DNA from: Vallitalea longa
GTDB lineage: Bacteria > Bacillota > Clostridia > Lachnospirales > Vallitaleaceae
Assembly: GCF_027923465.1 (NCBI RefSeq)
Contig: NZ_BRLB01000005.1
Coordinates: 62,001 to 126,000, forward strand
DNA: 64,000 nucleotides
Reading direction: 5' to 3'
The notes under the pieces: model-generated
Told to the model about the DNA's origin: nothing
Databases searched by the model: none
What the model saw: the letters and a program-made list of their open reading frames with translations, nothing else
Shown here: positions 28,413 through 37,377 of the stretch, in pieces
Numbering within the stretch: position 1 is the stretch's first letter
Layout of the letters: each line of letters starts with the position of its first letter
Translations under genes and position numbers: made by a program

Positions 28413-29780
28413 GTGGATAATAAACCAAATATACTTTTTTATTTTAGTGATCAACAAAGATGGGATACGATAGGCTGCTATGGACAAGAATTAGATATAA
28501 CTCCCAATTTGGATAAACTTGCAAAAGAAGGTGTACTTTTTGAAGAAGCTTATACAGCACAACCAGTTTGCGGACCTTGCAGAGCAATATTTCAAAGCGG
28601 ACAGTATCCAACACAAATAAAATGTTTTAGGAACAGTGTTGCATTACCCCAAAATATAAAAACATTAGCTAATTATTTTGAAGAAGGAGGTTATGATAAT
28701 GCATATGTTGGGAAATGGCATTTAGCAAGTGACGGAGAACTAGAGAAGAAACCTACTATAGATTATCAGACCAGGGCAATTCCTTTAGAAAGACGAGGTG
28801 GATATAAAGGTTATTGGAGAGTATCTGATATTCTTGAATTTACTTCTCATGGATATGACGGTTATGTATTTGATGAAAATAACAATAAGTGTGAGTTTAA
28901 GGGGTACAGGGTAGATTGTATTACAGATTATGCATTGGATTATCTCGATGAATTAAGCTATGATAAGCCATTTTTCTTAACAATATCACATATTGAACCT
29001 CATCATCAAAATGATAAAAAATGCTATGAAGGACCTAATGGTTCGAAAACTAGATTTAAAGATTTTAAATTACCTGGCGATTTAGAAGCTCTTGGAGGTA
29101 ATGCAAAAGAAATGTATCCGGATTATCTAGGATGCTGTAAAAGTCTTGATGATAATCTTGGAAGAGTTATAGATAAATTAAAAGAAAAAGGGATATATGA
29201 TAATACTATAATCATATATGCATCTGACCATGGTTCTCATTTTTTAACAAGAAATAATGATGAGCATCTTAATGGATATGACGATTATAAACGTTCATGT
29301 CATTCAGCATGTTTACATGTACCATTAATTATAACTGGACCAGGTTTCAGAGGTGGTAAAAAAGTTAAGGATTTAGTAAGTACAGCCAGTTTACCAAAGA
29401 CTTTATTATCAATGATTGGTATAGACGTAGGAAATACAATGATTGGAGAAGACCTAAAAAAAGTTGTAGATGGAGAAACAAATGGGCGTCGCAATGAGAT
29501 TTTTGCTCAAATAAGTGAAAGTCGAGTTGGAAGATGTGTTAGAAATGAAAAATATCTCTATAGTGTGTATGCACCTAATAAAAATGGTGGGAAGTTTATG
29601 AATAGTGACATCTATGAAGAAGATTTTCTTTATGATTTAGAAAATGATTCTTATGAATTAAATAATTTAGTAAATGACGATAATTATAAAGACGTTAGAA
29701 ATGATATGGCTGAGAGATTGATTTATCATATGAAATTAGCTGGAGAAAAAGAGCCGACAATCGTACCAATCAATAGATAG
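28413..29780 (+). CDS. Cytoplasmic Cys-type sulfatase 1
   Basis: 455 residues. The active-site motif CGPCR (Cys53) is the CxPxR signature whose Cys becomes formylglycine; GKWHL, and metal ligands in FSDQQR and YASDHGSHF, complete the sulfatase set. There is no signal peptide, so it should act on an imported sulfated sugar; maturation in an anaerobe would need an anSME radical-SAM enzyme, not found here. Start is GTG at 28413 with GGAGGG upstream. Follows TctA2 by 20 bases. Closely related to the copy at 37378. Confidence 0.92.
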   Translation: MDNKPNILFYFSDQQRWDTIGCYGQELDITPNLDKLAKEGVLFEEAYTAQPVCGPCRAIFQSGQYPTQIKCFRNSVALPQNIKTLANYFEEGGYDNAYVGKWHLASDGELEKKPTIDYQTRAIPLERRGGYKGYWRVSDILEFTSHGYDGYVFDENNNKCEFKGYRVDCITDYALDYLDELSYDKPFFLTISHIEPHHQNDKKCYEGPNGSKTRFKDFKLPGDLEALGGNAKEMYPDYLGCCKSLDDNLGRVIDKLKEKGIYDNTIIIYASDHGSHFLTRNNDEHLNGYDDYKRSCHSACLHVPLIITGPGFRGGKKVKDLVSTASLPKTLLSMIGIDVGNTMIGEDLKKVVDGETNGRRNEIFAQISESRVGRCVRNEKYLYSVYAPNKNGGKFMNSDIYEEDFLYDLENDSYELNNLVNDDNYKDVRNDMAERLIYHMKLAGEKEPTIVPINR

Positions 29781-29820
29781 TAATAAAATATTTAAGATAA
29801 ATTGTTTCTGGAGGGAATTT

Positions 29821-32718
29821 ATGTTTAAAAAAAATTTAGAAAAATGTTTATTATTAATGTTATTAATTATTTGTGTAACAGCATCTATTCCAACTATAGC
29901 AGTAAGTGCGTCATCAATAGCAATAAGTGTAGATGCAAATGATGTACAGCACAAAATCAGTCCATATCTTTTTGGTGTCAATCATAGAGTTGGTAATGCA
30001 GGTTATAGAACATGGGACACATCAGGGAAAGGGAATGGAGAACTTTACGAACCTGTAGTTAACTCAACTAAATACATAGGGACTTCTGTTGTAAGATGGA
30101 CAGGCGGTTCTATAAATAATACTGTACGATGGCAGGATGGAATCGGTGATTGGAAAACTAGAGGTCCTTGGATATCGCCTTTTGGAGAAAATAAACCTTA
30201 TAATTCATCATATGGTATCACTGAGCATATGAAATTTGTGGAAAGTTTAGGGAATGATGCAACATCAATAATGGTTGTTCCTGTTCTGATGGTTAATGAA
30301 CAAGAAGCTGCGGATTATGTTGAATATATGAATTCATCAAATGATGGTTCTAATCCAAATGGGGGTATTGATTGGGCATCAAAAAGAGCAGAGGATGGAC
30401 ATGAAGAACCATATGCTATTGAGTATTGGGAATTAGGTAATGAACAATTCGGTAATTGGACTTATAGATGGACTGATGAAGCAGAAAAATATGCAAATGG
30501 AGGAGAAGAAACTTATACACCAGGACAAATAGTAGGTAGTAATAAGAAGATGGGATATGCGGTTAAATATTATGATTGGTCAGATCATGAATCAGATGGA
30601 ACTGCAGATCAGGAATGGTATACAGTAGTAAATCCCATTAAAGAGGGTAGTGAAACAGTTAAAGTAGGATTAACTACATGGATACGAGTAAATGATTTAG
30701 CAAATGCAGGTATAGGTAATTATTATGAATTTGACTATGATACAGGTAATATTACTTTTGGTGATGGTGTTAATGGCAATATACCAAAATCAGGTGAAAC
30801 AATAACTGTAGGGTATACAGTAGTAAAGCCTGGAGCTAATGCATTAGCTGCTGCCATGAAGGCTGTGGATCCAAACATAAAAATTTGTTTTGGAGAATTT
30901 GCAGGCAATTATATGGGAGATAATATTGATGCATATGTTAAACATCCTTATAAACATATAAGTAAAATTTTAAAAGGTAAAACATTTTATTATGATATAT
31001 TGAATAAAGCTAAATATACTAAAACAAATGAATATGGTAAAGAACCTGTATTATCAGAATGGGGTATATTTGACCAGAATGTTAAAGGTCCATCAGGATA
31101 TGAAGGACATATCTTGAAATCATTAACAGCTTCTTTATTTAATTCTAAATTCTTATTTAGTTTAATAGAAAATGGTTCTGTTAAATATGCATTAAGACAT
31201 ATGCTTAATACTTCTGATAGTGATGATACTCAAAACACATCTTATTCACCTGATAATGGGCTTATTGCTCCAGTAGAAGAGGGAACTTATGTAAATGCAA
31301 ATGCACTACCTTTTAAAATGTTTAGAGAAAGATTAAGTGAAAATTACATTACTACAACAATTAATGGATCACCTTCAGCATTAATAGGAAAAGTTCAATT
31401 AGTTGAAGCTGTTTCAGCTGTTAATAATGATAAAACAGTACTCGATATTATAGTAAATAATTATGATGCTAGTGACGATTATTCAGTTAATATTAATTTA
31501 GATAACTTTGATCCTTATACACAAGCTGAAGTTTGGACACTAAATGGATCTAGCATTTATACATATAATGATTCTAAATACTATGACAGAGTAAAGATAA
31601 CAGGTAAAACTATAGATAATGCATCTAGTAATTTTAACTATATATTTCCAGCACATTCAATGACTGCTATAAGATTTCATAAGGATGAAGGGGGACTGCC
31701 TTCTTCTCCAGTTATGCCTGAGAAAGCACCTAAACCTTTTACTGATTTTATTGATACCTTTAATGGCGATACTGTAGAGGTTAAACCTCCTTCATTTAAT
31801 GTTACTAATGATGGAGATTGCAAAGCTACAATCCAAGAAATACCTACAATTGCTGATAAAAGTGTACAATTGAGTGATAATGGTTTGGGGAATACAGATA
31901 TAATTAGAAATTTTACCCCTATATTTGGTGAATTTAGTATAAATACAAAAGTGATGACTTCAGATAGTATGAAGACAGTTTTTTATAATATGAGAGATGA
32001 TTGTGGAACTCAGGGACCTACATTAAAATATGAATTTAATTGTTTAAAGTACAGAGATAGTAATGGAAATTGGAATGATATATGTAGTATAGTGTCTAAT
32101 ACATGGTATAATATTCATCTGGATGTGAATATTAGTAATAATACTTATGATGTATTGGTTAATAATGAGTTGAAAGTACAAAAAGCAGAGTTTTATAATA
32201 ATATTGATCATATTAAAAGTGTGAGATTTACTACCCATGGTCCTGATAAAGATTATAGTTTCTTTTTAAGCGAATTGGAAACTATATGTAATAATGATAA
32301 TGTTGTACCACCGATAATACCAGCGGTATATAAAATTGAGCATAAATCAACAGGAAAGATTCTACAATCTAATAATAATAATGTAGACATGACAGATCCA
32401 ATTACAGATACAGACCAAGTTAAATGGGAAAAATTAGAATATGATGCAACAAGATTTCATCTTAATAATATTGGTAATGATTCTACAATAAAAAGACTAC
32501 ATTCATCTAGTGACATAGATTGGGATGTAAATCTTGTAGAGGATATATGGAGTGGAGCTAATGTACAGTGGAAGCTTATTGATGCTGGAGAGGGTTGGTC
32601 AAGAATTCAACATATAAGTAGTGGAATGTGGCTTCATTATAATGGTACTGATTCTGTGAATCTGGTTAATAGTAATAATACAGGAGATAATACCAAGTGG
32701 AGGTTTATAAGACAGTAG
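29821..32718 (+). CDS. Large secreted clan GH-A-like glycoside hydrolase
   Basis: 965 residues. Signal peptide to about residue 30 (AVSASS). Residues about 35-480 look like a GH-A (GH51/GH39-like) barrel: ISPYLFGVNHR, SVVRWTGGSINN, proposed acid/base Glu208 in YWELGNEQFG and nucleophile Glu413 in VLSEWGIFD. A roughly 70-residue domain (about 265-335, TTWIRVNDL, ITFGDGVNG) is inserted in the barrel. A beta-sandwich follows, then a laminin-G-like segment (about 650-820) and a ricin/fascin-type trefoil at the C-terminus (YKIEHKSTGKIL, WSRIQHISSGMWLHY). Probably releases oligosaccharides for the transporter encoded upstream. Substrate is inferred only. Confidence 0.75.
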   Translation: MFKKNLEKCLLLMLLIICVTASIPTIAVSASSIAISVDANDVQHKISPYLFGVNHRVGNAGYRTWDTSGKGNGELYEPVVNSTKYIGTSVVRWTGGSINNTVRWQDGIGDWKTRGPWISPFGENKPYNSSYGITEHMKFVESLGNDATSIMVVPVLMVNEQEAADYVEYMNSSNDGSNPNGGIDWASKRAEDGHEEPYAIEYWELGNEQFGNWTYRWTDEAEKYANGGEETYTPGQIVGSNKKMGYAVKYYDWSDHESDGTADQEWYTVVNPIKEGSETVKVGLTTWIRVNDLANAGIGNYYEFDYDTGNITFGDGVNGNIPKSGETITVGYTVVKPGANALAAAMKAVDPNIKICFGEFAGNYMGDNIDAYVKHPYKHISKILKGKTFYYDILNKAKYTKTNEYGKEPVLSEWGIFDQNVKGPSGYEGHILKSLTASLFNSKFLFSLIENGSVKYALRHMLNTSDSDDTQNTSYSPDNGLIAPVEEGTYVNANALPFKMFRERLSENYITTTINGSPSALIGKVQLVEAVSAVNNDKTVLDIIVNNYDASDDYSVNINLDNFDPYTQAEVWTLNGSSIYTYNDSKYYDRVKITGKTIDNASSNFNYIFPAHSMTAIRFHKDEGGLPSSPVMPEKAPKPFTDFIDTFNGDTVEVKPPSFNVTNDGDCKATIQEIPTIADKSVQLSDNGLGNTDIIRNFTPIFGEFSINTKVMTSDSMKTVFYNMRDDCGTQGPTLKYEFNCLKYRDSNGNWNDICSIVSNTWYNIHLDVNISNNTYDVLVNNELKVQKAEFYNNIDHIKSVRFTTHGPDKDYSFFLSELETICNNDNVVPPIIPAVYKIEHKSTGKILQSNNNNVDMTDPITDTDQVKWEKLEYDATRFHLNNIGNDSTIKRLHSSSDIDWDVNLVEDIWSGANVQWKLIDAGEGWSRIQHISSGMWLHYNGTDSVNLVNSNNTGDNTKWRFIRQ

Positions 32719-32764
32719 ATAATAAAAAGATTATAAATGATGTACTAAAACTATTAGTGTAGTA

Positions 32765-32795
32765 AAGCTGTCTATATTTTAGACAGCTTCTTTTA
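32765..32795 (+). terminator. Terminator after the glycosidase
   Basis: AAGCTGTCTA / TAGACAGCTT, a perfect 10-base stem with a short loop, then CTTTTAG. The remaining gap to 32965 shows only AT-rich promoter-like sequence. Confidence 0.85.
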
Positions 32796-32965
32796 GTGTG
32801 TCATGGGTTTAATTAAGCATGATATATATGTCAGACCTATATCAATCAAAAGATCCTATAATCGATTAAAGCAACCAATCTTGACAAAGAATAACTTATA
32901 AAGGATAATAAATTTGATTATCAGTATATTAATAATTTAATGTATTATTGAGAGGAGTCCTATCT

Positions 32966-34720
32966 TTGTGTAAATTTAAAAAAAGTATATTTATGCAACT
33001 AATTTTATTAATTATTCTTGTTATACTTGTTCCATTACTTTTTCTTGGATATACTACTTACAGCTCTTATCAACGTGATACAGAAACCAAGATTATTTCT
33101 AGCAATTTAGCGGCTCTTCAACAATTGGACCAGACACTAAAAAGAGTTACTGATCAAGTTAATTCTATAATTAATACATATAATAATAATAAATTATTTG
33201 AAATGTATTTAACTCAGCAATATTCATCAGATTATAATAAGATAAAAACAACTAAGATAGTGGAAGATATATTAGTTGAACACATTTCCTCACTTAATTG
33301 GATTAATTGTGAGATAATTTTAATAGGTAAAAATAACAATATATTTACCAGCAATGATAATCCTCCGAAATTAAGTGCTACAAGTGTATATAATAGTTAT
33401 TGGTATCAGAATAATCTATTGCACAAAGATATGATAAATTGGCACGTTCTTAATCGTAGTTATTTTTCAAAAGATAGTACTTCTACAGTTTTGGCAGGTA
33501 CTAAGACTCTTAATAATTATATATCAGATAATATATATGGCACTATTATTATTGAACTTAATGAGAAATACTTCTATAATATATATAAAAAGATTCTAGA
33601 TAAAGGTGAGATTCTAATGATTCAGAATTCAGATGGTAACATTATATCTTCAAGTGATCGTACTATAACTCCTTCACTTGATCCAGAAGATACAGCTTAT
33701 CCAATTCAATCAGAATCTTTAGTCAATAATTATAAGTATCACGGTAAAAAATATCTATACATAAGTCAGCCATCTTCTATTAGTGACTGGGTTATAACTA
33801 AATTAATTCCATCTGAAAATATGAATGAAGAATTTAATAAGCTTCAAAAAAATTTTATTTACATATATATTGCTTGTATAATGCTTGTATCTATAGGAAT
33901 TTTTATAACCGCTTTACGTATCTATTATCCAATACAAAAATTATCTAATAAACTTCAAAGACAATTTATGAGTTCTGATAATGAACGGGATAACAATCAT
34001 TTTTCTCTTATTAATATAATGACTGGGTATGAGCAGCTTATTAATGATGTAGATATTACCATAGACCAGTTGATGGAAGAAAATGAGGCAAGAAGGAAGG
34101 CTGAATTACACGCATTAGCTATGCAGATAAATCCCCATTTTCTATATAATACATTAAATTCTATTAAGTGTCTTGTATGGACTAACCAATATAAGCTTAT
34201 TGAACCTACTATAAATTGTCTGGTTAATCTACTTCGTCAGACTCTTCATAGTATGGATAAGTTAATAACTCTGGAGGAAGAAATAAAAAACATAAAAAAC
34301 TATGTTTTTATTCAAAATATAAGAACTGATAATTTAATTTCTATAAACTATGATATTCCATTAAGTTATTATAATAATTTAATTCCTTCACTAATATTAC
34401 AGCCTATTGTTGAAAACTCAATTTTTCATGGTATTGAACCACTGGGTAAACAGGGTTGTATCACTATCAGTGCATACCATGAGGGAAAAGATTTGTATAT
34501 AGAAGTATTGGATAATGGAGTTGGAATGAGTGAAAAAACATTAACAAATATTTTAGAACAAACAAAAGTTAGTAACAACAAATCTAGTTTTAATCATATT
34601 GGAATTAATAATATAAATAATCGTATAAAATTATACTACGGAACAGATTATGGTGTTCATTATGAAAGTAAGGAGAATCTAGGAACTTCAGTTACTTTGA
34701 AAGTAAAGTATAGTTGTTAG
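32966..34720 (+). CDS. YesM-type sensor histidine kinase (second system)
   Basis: 584 residues. N-terminal helix LILLIILVILVPLLFLGYTT, extracellular sensor region to about 290, second helix FIYIYIACIMLVSIGIFITA, then H-box QINPHFLYNTLNSIKCLVW and HATPase motifs ENSIFHGIEPLGK and DNGVGMS. The TTG at 32966 is preferred, with AGAGGAG at 32951-32957. A response regulator and an orphan binding protein follow, suggesting a three-part sensing module for the adjacent polysaccharide genes. Confidence 0.9.
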   Translation: MCKFKKSIFMQLILLIILVILVPLLFLGYTTYSSYQRDTETKIISSNLAALQQLDQTLKRVTDQVNSIINTYNNNKLFEMYLTQQYSSDYNKIKTTKIVEDILVEHISSLNWINCEIILIGKNNNIFTSNDNPPKLSATSVYNSYWYQNNLLHKDMINWHVLNRSYFSKDSTSTVLAGTKTLNNYISDNIYGTIIIELNEKYFYNIYKKILDKGEILMIQNSDGNIISSSDRTITPSLDPEDTAYPIQSESLVNNYKYHGKKYLYISQPSSISDWVITKLIPSENMNEEFNKLQKNFIYIYIACIMLVSIGIFITALRIYYPIQKLSNKLQRQFMSSDNERDNNHFSLINIMTGYEQLINDVDITIDQLMEENEARRKAELHALAMQINPHFLYNTLNSIKCLVWTNQYKLIEPTINCLVNLLRQTLHSMDKLITLEEEIKNIKNYVFIQNIRTDNLISINYDIPLSYYNNLIPSLILQPIVENSIFHGIEPLGKQGCITISAYHEGKDLYIEVLDNGVGMSEKTLTNILEQTKVSNNKSSFNHIGINNINNRIKLYYGTDYGVHYESKENLGTSVTLKVKYSC

Positions 34721-34731
34721 GAGGGGTTTTT

Positions 34732-35805
34732 ATGAATATAATGATTGTTGATGATGAAAAATTATTACGTAAAGGTTTTAGCAGTATGACTGATTGGGAG
34801 TCAAAAGGGATAAGAGTTATTGGAGAAGCTATGAATGGTAAAGATGCATTAAATCAGATTGAATTACTGTGTAAGAAAAATAAATGTTTAGATGTAGTTA
34901 TTACAGATATAAAGATGCCAGTAATGAATGGTGTAGAGCTGACTAAAAAAATTAAAGGTACATATCCTAACATCTCAGTTATTGTTCTTAGCGGTTATGA
35001 TGATTATTCATATGTACGTGATAGCATGAAATATGGAGCTAGTGATTATTTGCTGAAAGCCTCTATAGACATTGATAATATATATGAAACTTTAAATAGA
35101 GTTAAGATAAATAATAATTCTTTAGTTAGTTTTACTTCAGCAATAGACAATAATGAACAAGCAGATATTTTAGAGCTTGATTGGGAAAAAATGAAAGAAT
35201 ACCTTGAACTGCGTAAATTCATGGATTTGAAAGAATATATTGTAAATTCGTTTAACAGTAAAAAATCAATACCTATTAATTATTTACAGGATATTATGAG
35301 GGATTTATTTTTCTTTATTGAATATCAGCTTGAACAGTTAGGTTCATTAAATACATATTTGAGAAACAGAAAATATATAAATAGTGCCTTCATTAATTTA
35401 ATTAAAGATGTTCCTTCGGCTATTGAATGGTTTATACTTATAATTGATGAGATTGAAAAGCATTGTACACCTATTGATGATAAGTTTACTAATTTAATAA
35501 AAGATATTATTAAATTTATTGAAGAACATTATACAGATAATATATCCCTTAATTATATTGCAGATAAATTCTATGTTAATAAAAATTATTTGTGTAATAT
35601 TTTTAAAGCAGCAACATCAAATACTATTAATGAATATATTACTGATTTACGTATTAGAGAATCTAAATCTTTAATTCGTACAAGTAATTTATCTCTTACA
35701 GAAATATCATTTCAGATAGGTTATCAGAATCACAGTTATTTTTCCAAGATATTTCGAAAGAAGACAGGAGTTTCACCTACTGAATATCTTAAGTTATACC
35801 GTTAA
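34732..35805 (+). CDS. YesN-type response regulator with AraC output (second system)
   Basis: 357 residues, compact and shorter than the paralogue at 16510. Receiver IMIVDDEK, phospho-Asp in VVITDIKMPVMNG, then LLKAS (the conserved Lys). The AraC domain is intact: LNYIADKFYVNKNYLCNIFK and LTEISFQIGYQNHSYFSKIF, KKTGVSPTEYLK. AGGAGGGG at 34719-34726 sets the ATG. Follows the kinase by 11 bases. Confidence 0.92.
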   Translation: MNIMIVDDEKLLRKGFSSMTDWESKGIRVIGEAMNGKDALNQIELLCKKNKCLDVVITDIKMPVMNGVELTKKIKGTYPNISVIVLSGYDDYSYVRDSMKYGASDYLLKASIDIDNIYETLNRVKINNNSLVSFTSAIDNNEQADILELDWEKMKEYLELRKFMDLKEYIVNSFNSKKSIPINYLQDIMRDLFFFIEYQLEQLGSLNTYLRNRKYINSAFINLIKDVPSAIEWFILIIDEIEKHCTPIDDKFTNLIKDIIKFIEEHYTDNISLNYIADKFYVNKNYLCNIFKAATSNTINEYITDLRIRESKSLIRTSNLSLTEISFQIGYQNHSYFSKIFRKKTGVSPTEYLKLYR

Positions 35806-35868
35806 CTGTAGTGTTATATGAAGCTATTAGTACAAGTTCTAGAATTATTATAGAATTAAGGTGATTAT

Positions 35869-37083
35869 ATGGAATTAACTAAAAAAACATTTTTAAGTAT
35901 ATTAATTATTGTTATTGTATTAGGTGTAGTGTATTTATTATACAATCATCAATCTGTAAGTGTTAATGATGAAGATGATAGAATAACCTTAAATATATGG
36001 GTTAAAGATTCAAGTAATGCGGTATATACATATTTTACCCAAGCCATAGAGAGATTTGAAAAAGTTAATTCTAATATAAATGTTGAATTAAAGATGATAC
36101 AAGGTAGTGACACAAAAACTCTGAACTATATGAACACTGAGATTATTAATCAAGTATCTCCTGATGTTTTGTGCCTGTCTTTGCATAATTATAATTGTTA
36201 TGCTACAGAAAATCGCTTATATAATCTTAATGACTATATAGGTAAATATGAAGAAGATTATTTTGTAGAAAGTGCTGTTGATTATGGAGTATATAATAAT
36301 AATTTATACGGTATTGCTTACTGTATAGATCCTGAAATATTGGTTTATAGAAGAGATTTTTTGTCAGATATTAATATTCCTGTAATTAATGAAATTCAAG
36401 ATATAAAATCTTTTGAAACATATATGGCCGATATTAATTCCCATTTTATTAATGATAATCTTGATAAAGTTGCTTTTTCAATACCGACTTTAATTTCTAA
36501 AGGGACTTTTTTCTCTTCATTTTTGCATATCAGGGATAACGTTCCAAATTATAATGTTACTAAAATAGATGTATTTAATAACGATTTATTAGCTTTATCA
36601 GCTATGTATAAGTCTTTTGATATTGTACCATATGATTATGGAAAAGTAGGATTACATCCATTTTTTTCAGGACAAGCAGCATATTCTATTGAGCCTTTAT
36701 CGAGTATTTATTACTATATTGAAAAGGACAATAATTGGTTACGCAATATTGGAATTGTACCTCTTAAAGATTCAGCAATCAAATTTTCTTATTCAGAGCA
36801 TAAGTATATAAGTATAATGGATAATACTAATCATAAAGAAGAAGCTGAACTTTTCTTTGATTTTTTCTTTAGTAGTTCAGAAGTATTAAAAAGATATCAT
36901 TCTCTTAATATGCCTGTCGTGTTAAATTCTTTAATGGATTACTATTTATCAGATATTAATTATAATAACAAGGAACTATCAGCATATATTAAAAATTCTT
37001 TCCATTATCCGATATCATCTGATATGGATGAATTTCTTGATAAGATTGATAATGTATATGACTTAAAGATTAATAAGCAGTAG
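35869..37083 (+). CDS. Membrane-anchored orphan extracellular binding protein
   Basis: 404 residues. It has one N-terminal hydrophobic helix (FLSILIIVIVLGVVYLLY) and no lipobox Cys, so it is likely tethered by the helix. The body is a family-1 sugar-binding fold: ITLNIWVKDSSN, AIERFEKVNSNINVELK, NLYGIAYCIDPEILVYRRDF. No permease or ATPase genes follow; instead it ends the kinase-regulator operon. A sensory role, presenting ligand to the kinase, is more likely than transport, but unproven. Confidence 0.78.
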   Translation: MELTKKTFLSILIIVIVLGVVYLLYNHQSVSVNDEDDRITLNIWVKDSSNAVYTYFTQAIERFEKVNSNINVELKMIQGSDTKTLNYMNTEIINQVSPDVLCLSLHNYNCYATENRLYNLNDYIGKYEEDYFVESAVDYGVYNNNLYGIAYCIDPEILVYRRDFLSDINIPVINEIQDIKSFETYMADINSHFINDNLDKVAFSIPTLISKGTFFSSFLHIRDNVPNYNVTKIDVFNNDLLALSAMYKSFDIVPYDYGKVGLHPFFSGQAAYSIEPLSSIYYYIEKDNNWLRNIGIVPLKDSAIKFSYSEHKYISIMDNTNHKEEAELFFDFFFSSSEVLKRYHSLNMPVVLNSLMDYYLSDINYNNKELSAYIKNSFHYPISSDMDEFLDKIDNVYDLKINKQ

Positions 37084-37161
37084 TTAAGATTATTTTTTAA
37101 TGCTTATAAAAATATAATAATAAAAGATATCTCATGTATCATAGTATACAGTAGGAAAAAT

Positions 37162-37206
37162 AAAGCAGAAATGTAATTCAATATTATATCTTCTGCTTTT
37201 TATATG
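37162..37206 (+). terminator. Terminator after the binding-protein gene
   Basis: AAAGCAGAA (37162-37170) pairs with TTCTGCTTT (37191-37199), followed by TTATATG. Closes the second kinase-regulator-binding-protein operon. Confidence 0.7.
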
Positions 37207-37251
37207 TTTTTCATTAAAAGCTATGAAAATGACAAATGTTTTATCTATGAT

Positions 37252-37355
37252 TTAGATATTTCTTAGCATTATTGCGTATTTATATAACATTTATAATATT
37301 GATTATGTCAGTTGTTGGGCTTATAATAAGAACAAATGCAAAAAAGGCAAAATAA
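37252..37355 (+). pseudogene. Relic of a tctA 3' end
   Basis: In one frame ending TAA at 37353-37355, the DNA encodes TFIILIMSVVGLIIRTNAK and AK-stop, aligning with the last residues of TctA2 (VFLILIILVVVLITRTNAK). As at 28392, a sulfatase gene starts about 20 bases later. The rest of the gene is gone. It marks an ancestral duplication of a tctA-sulfatase block. Confidence 0.7.
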
Positions 37356-37377
37356 TACATAATGGGGAGGTATTAAG

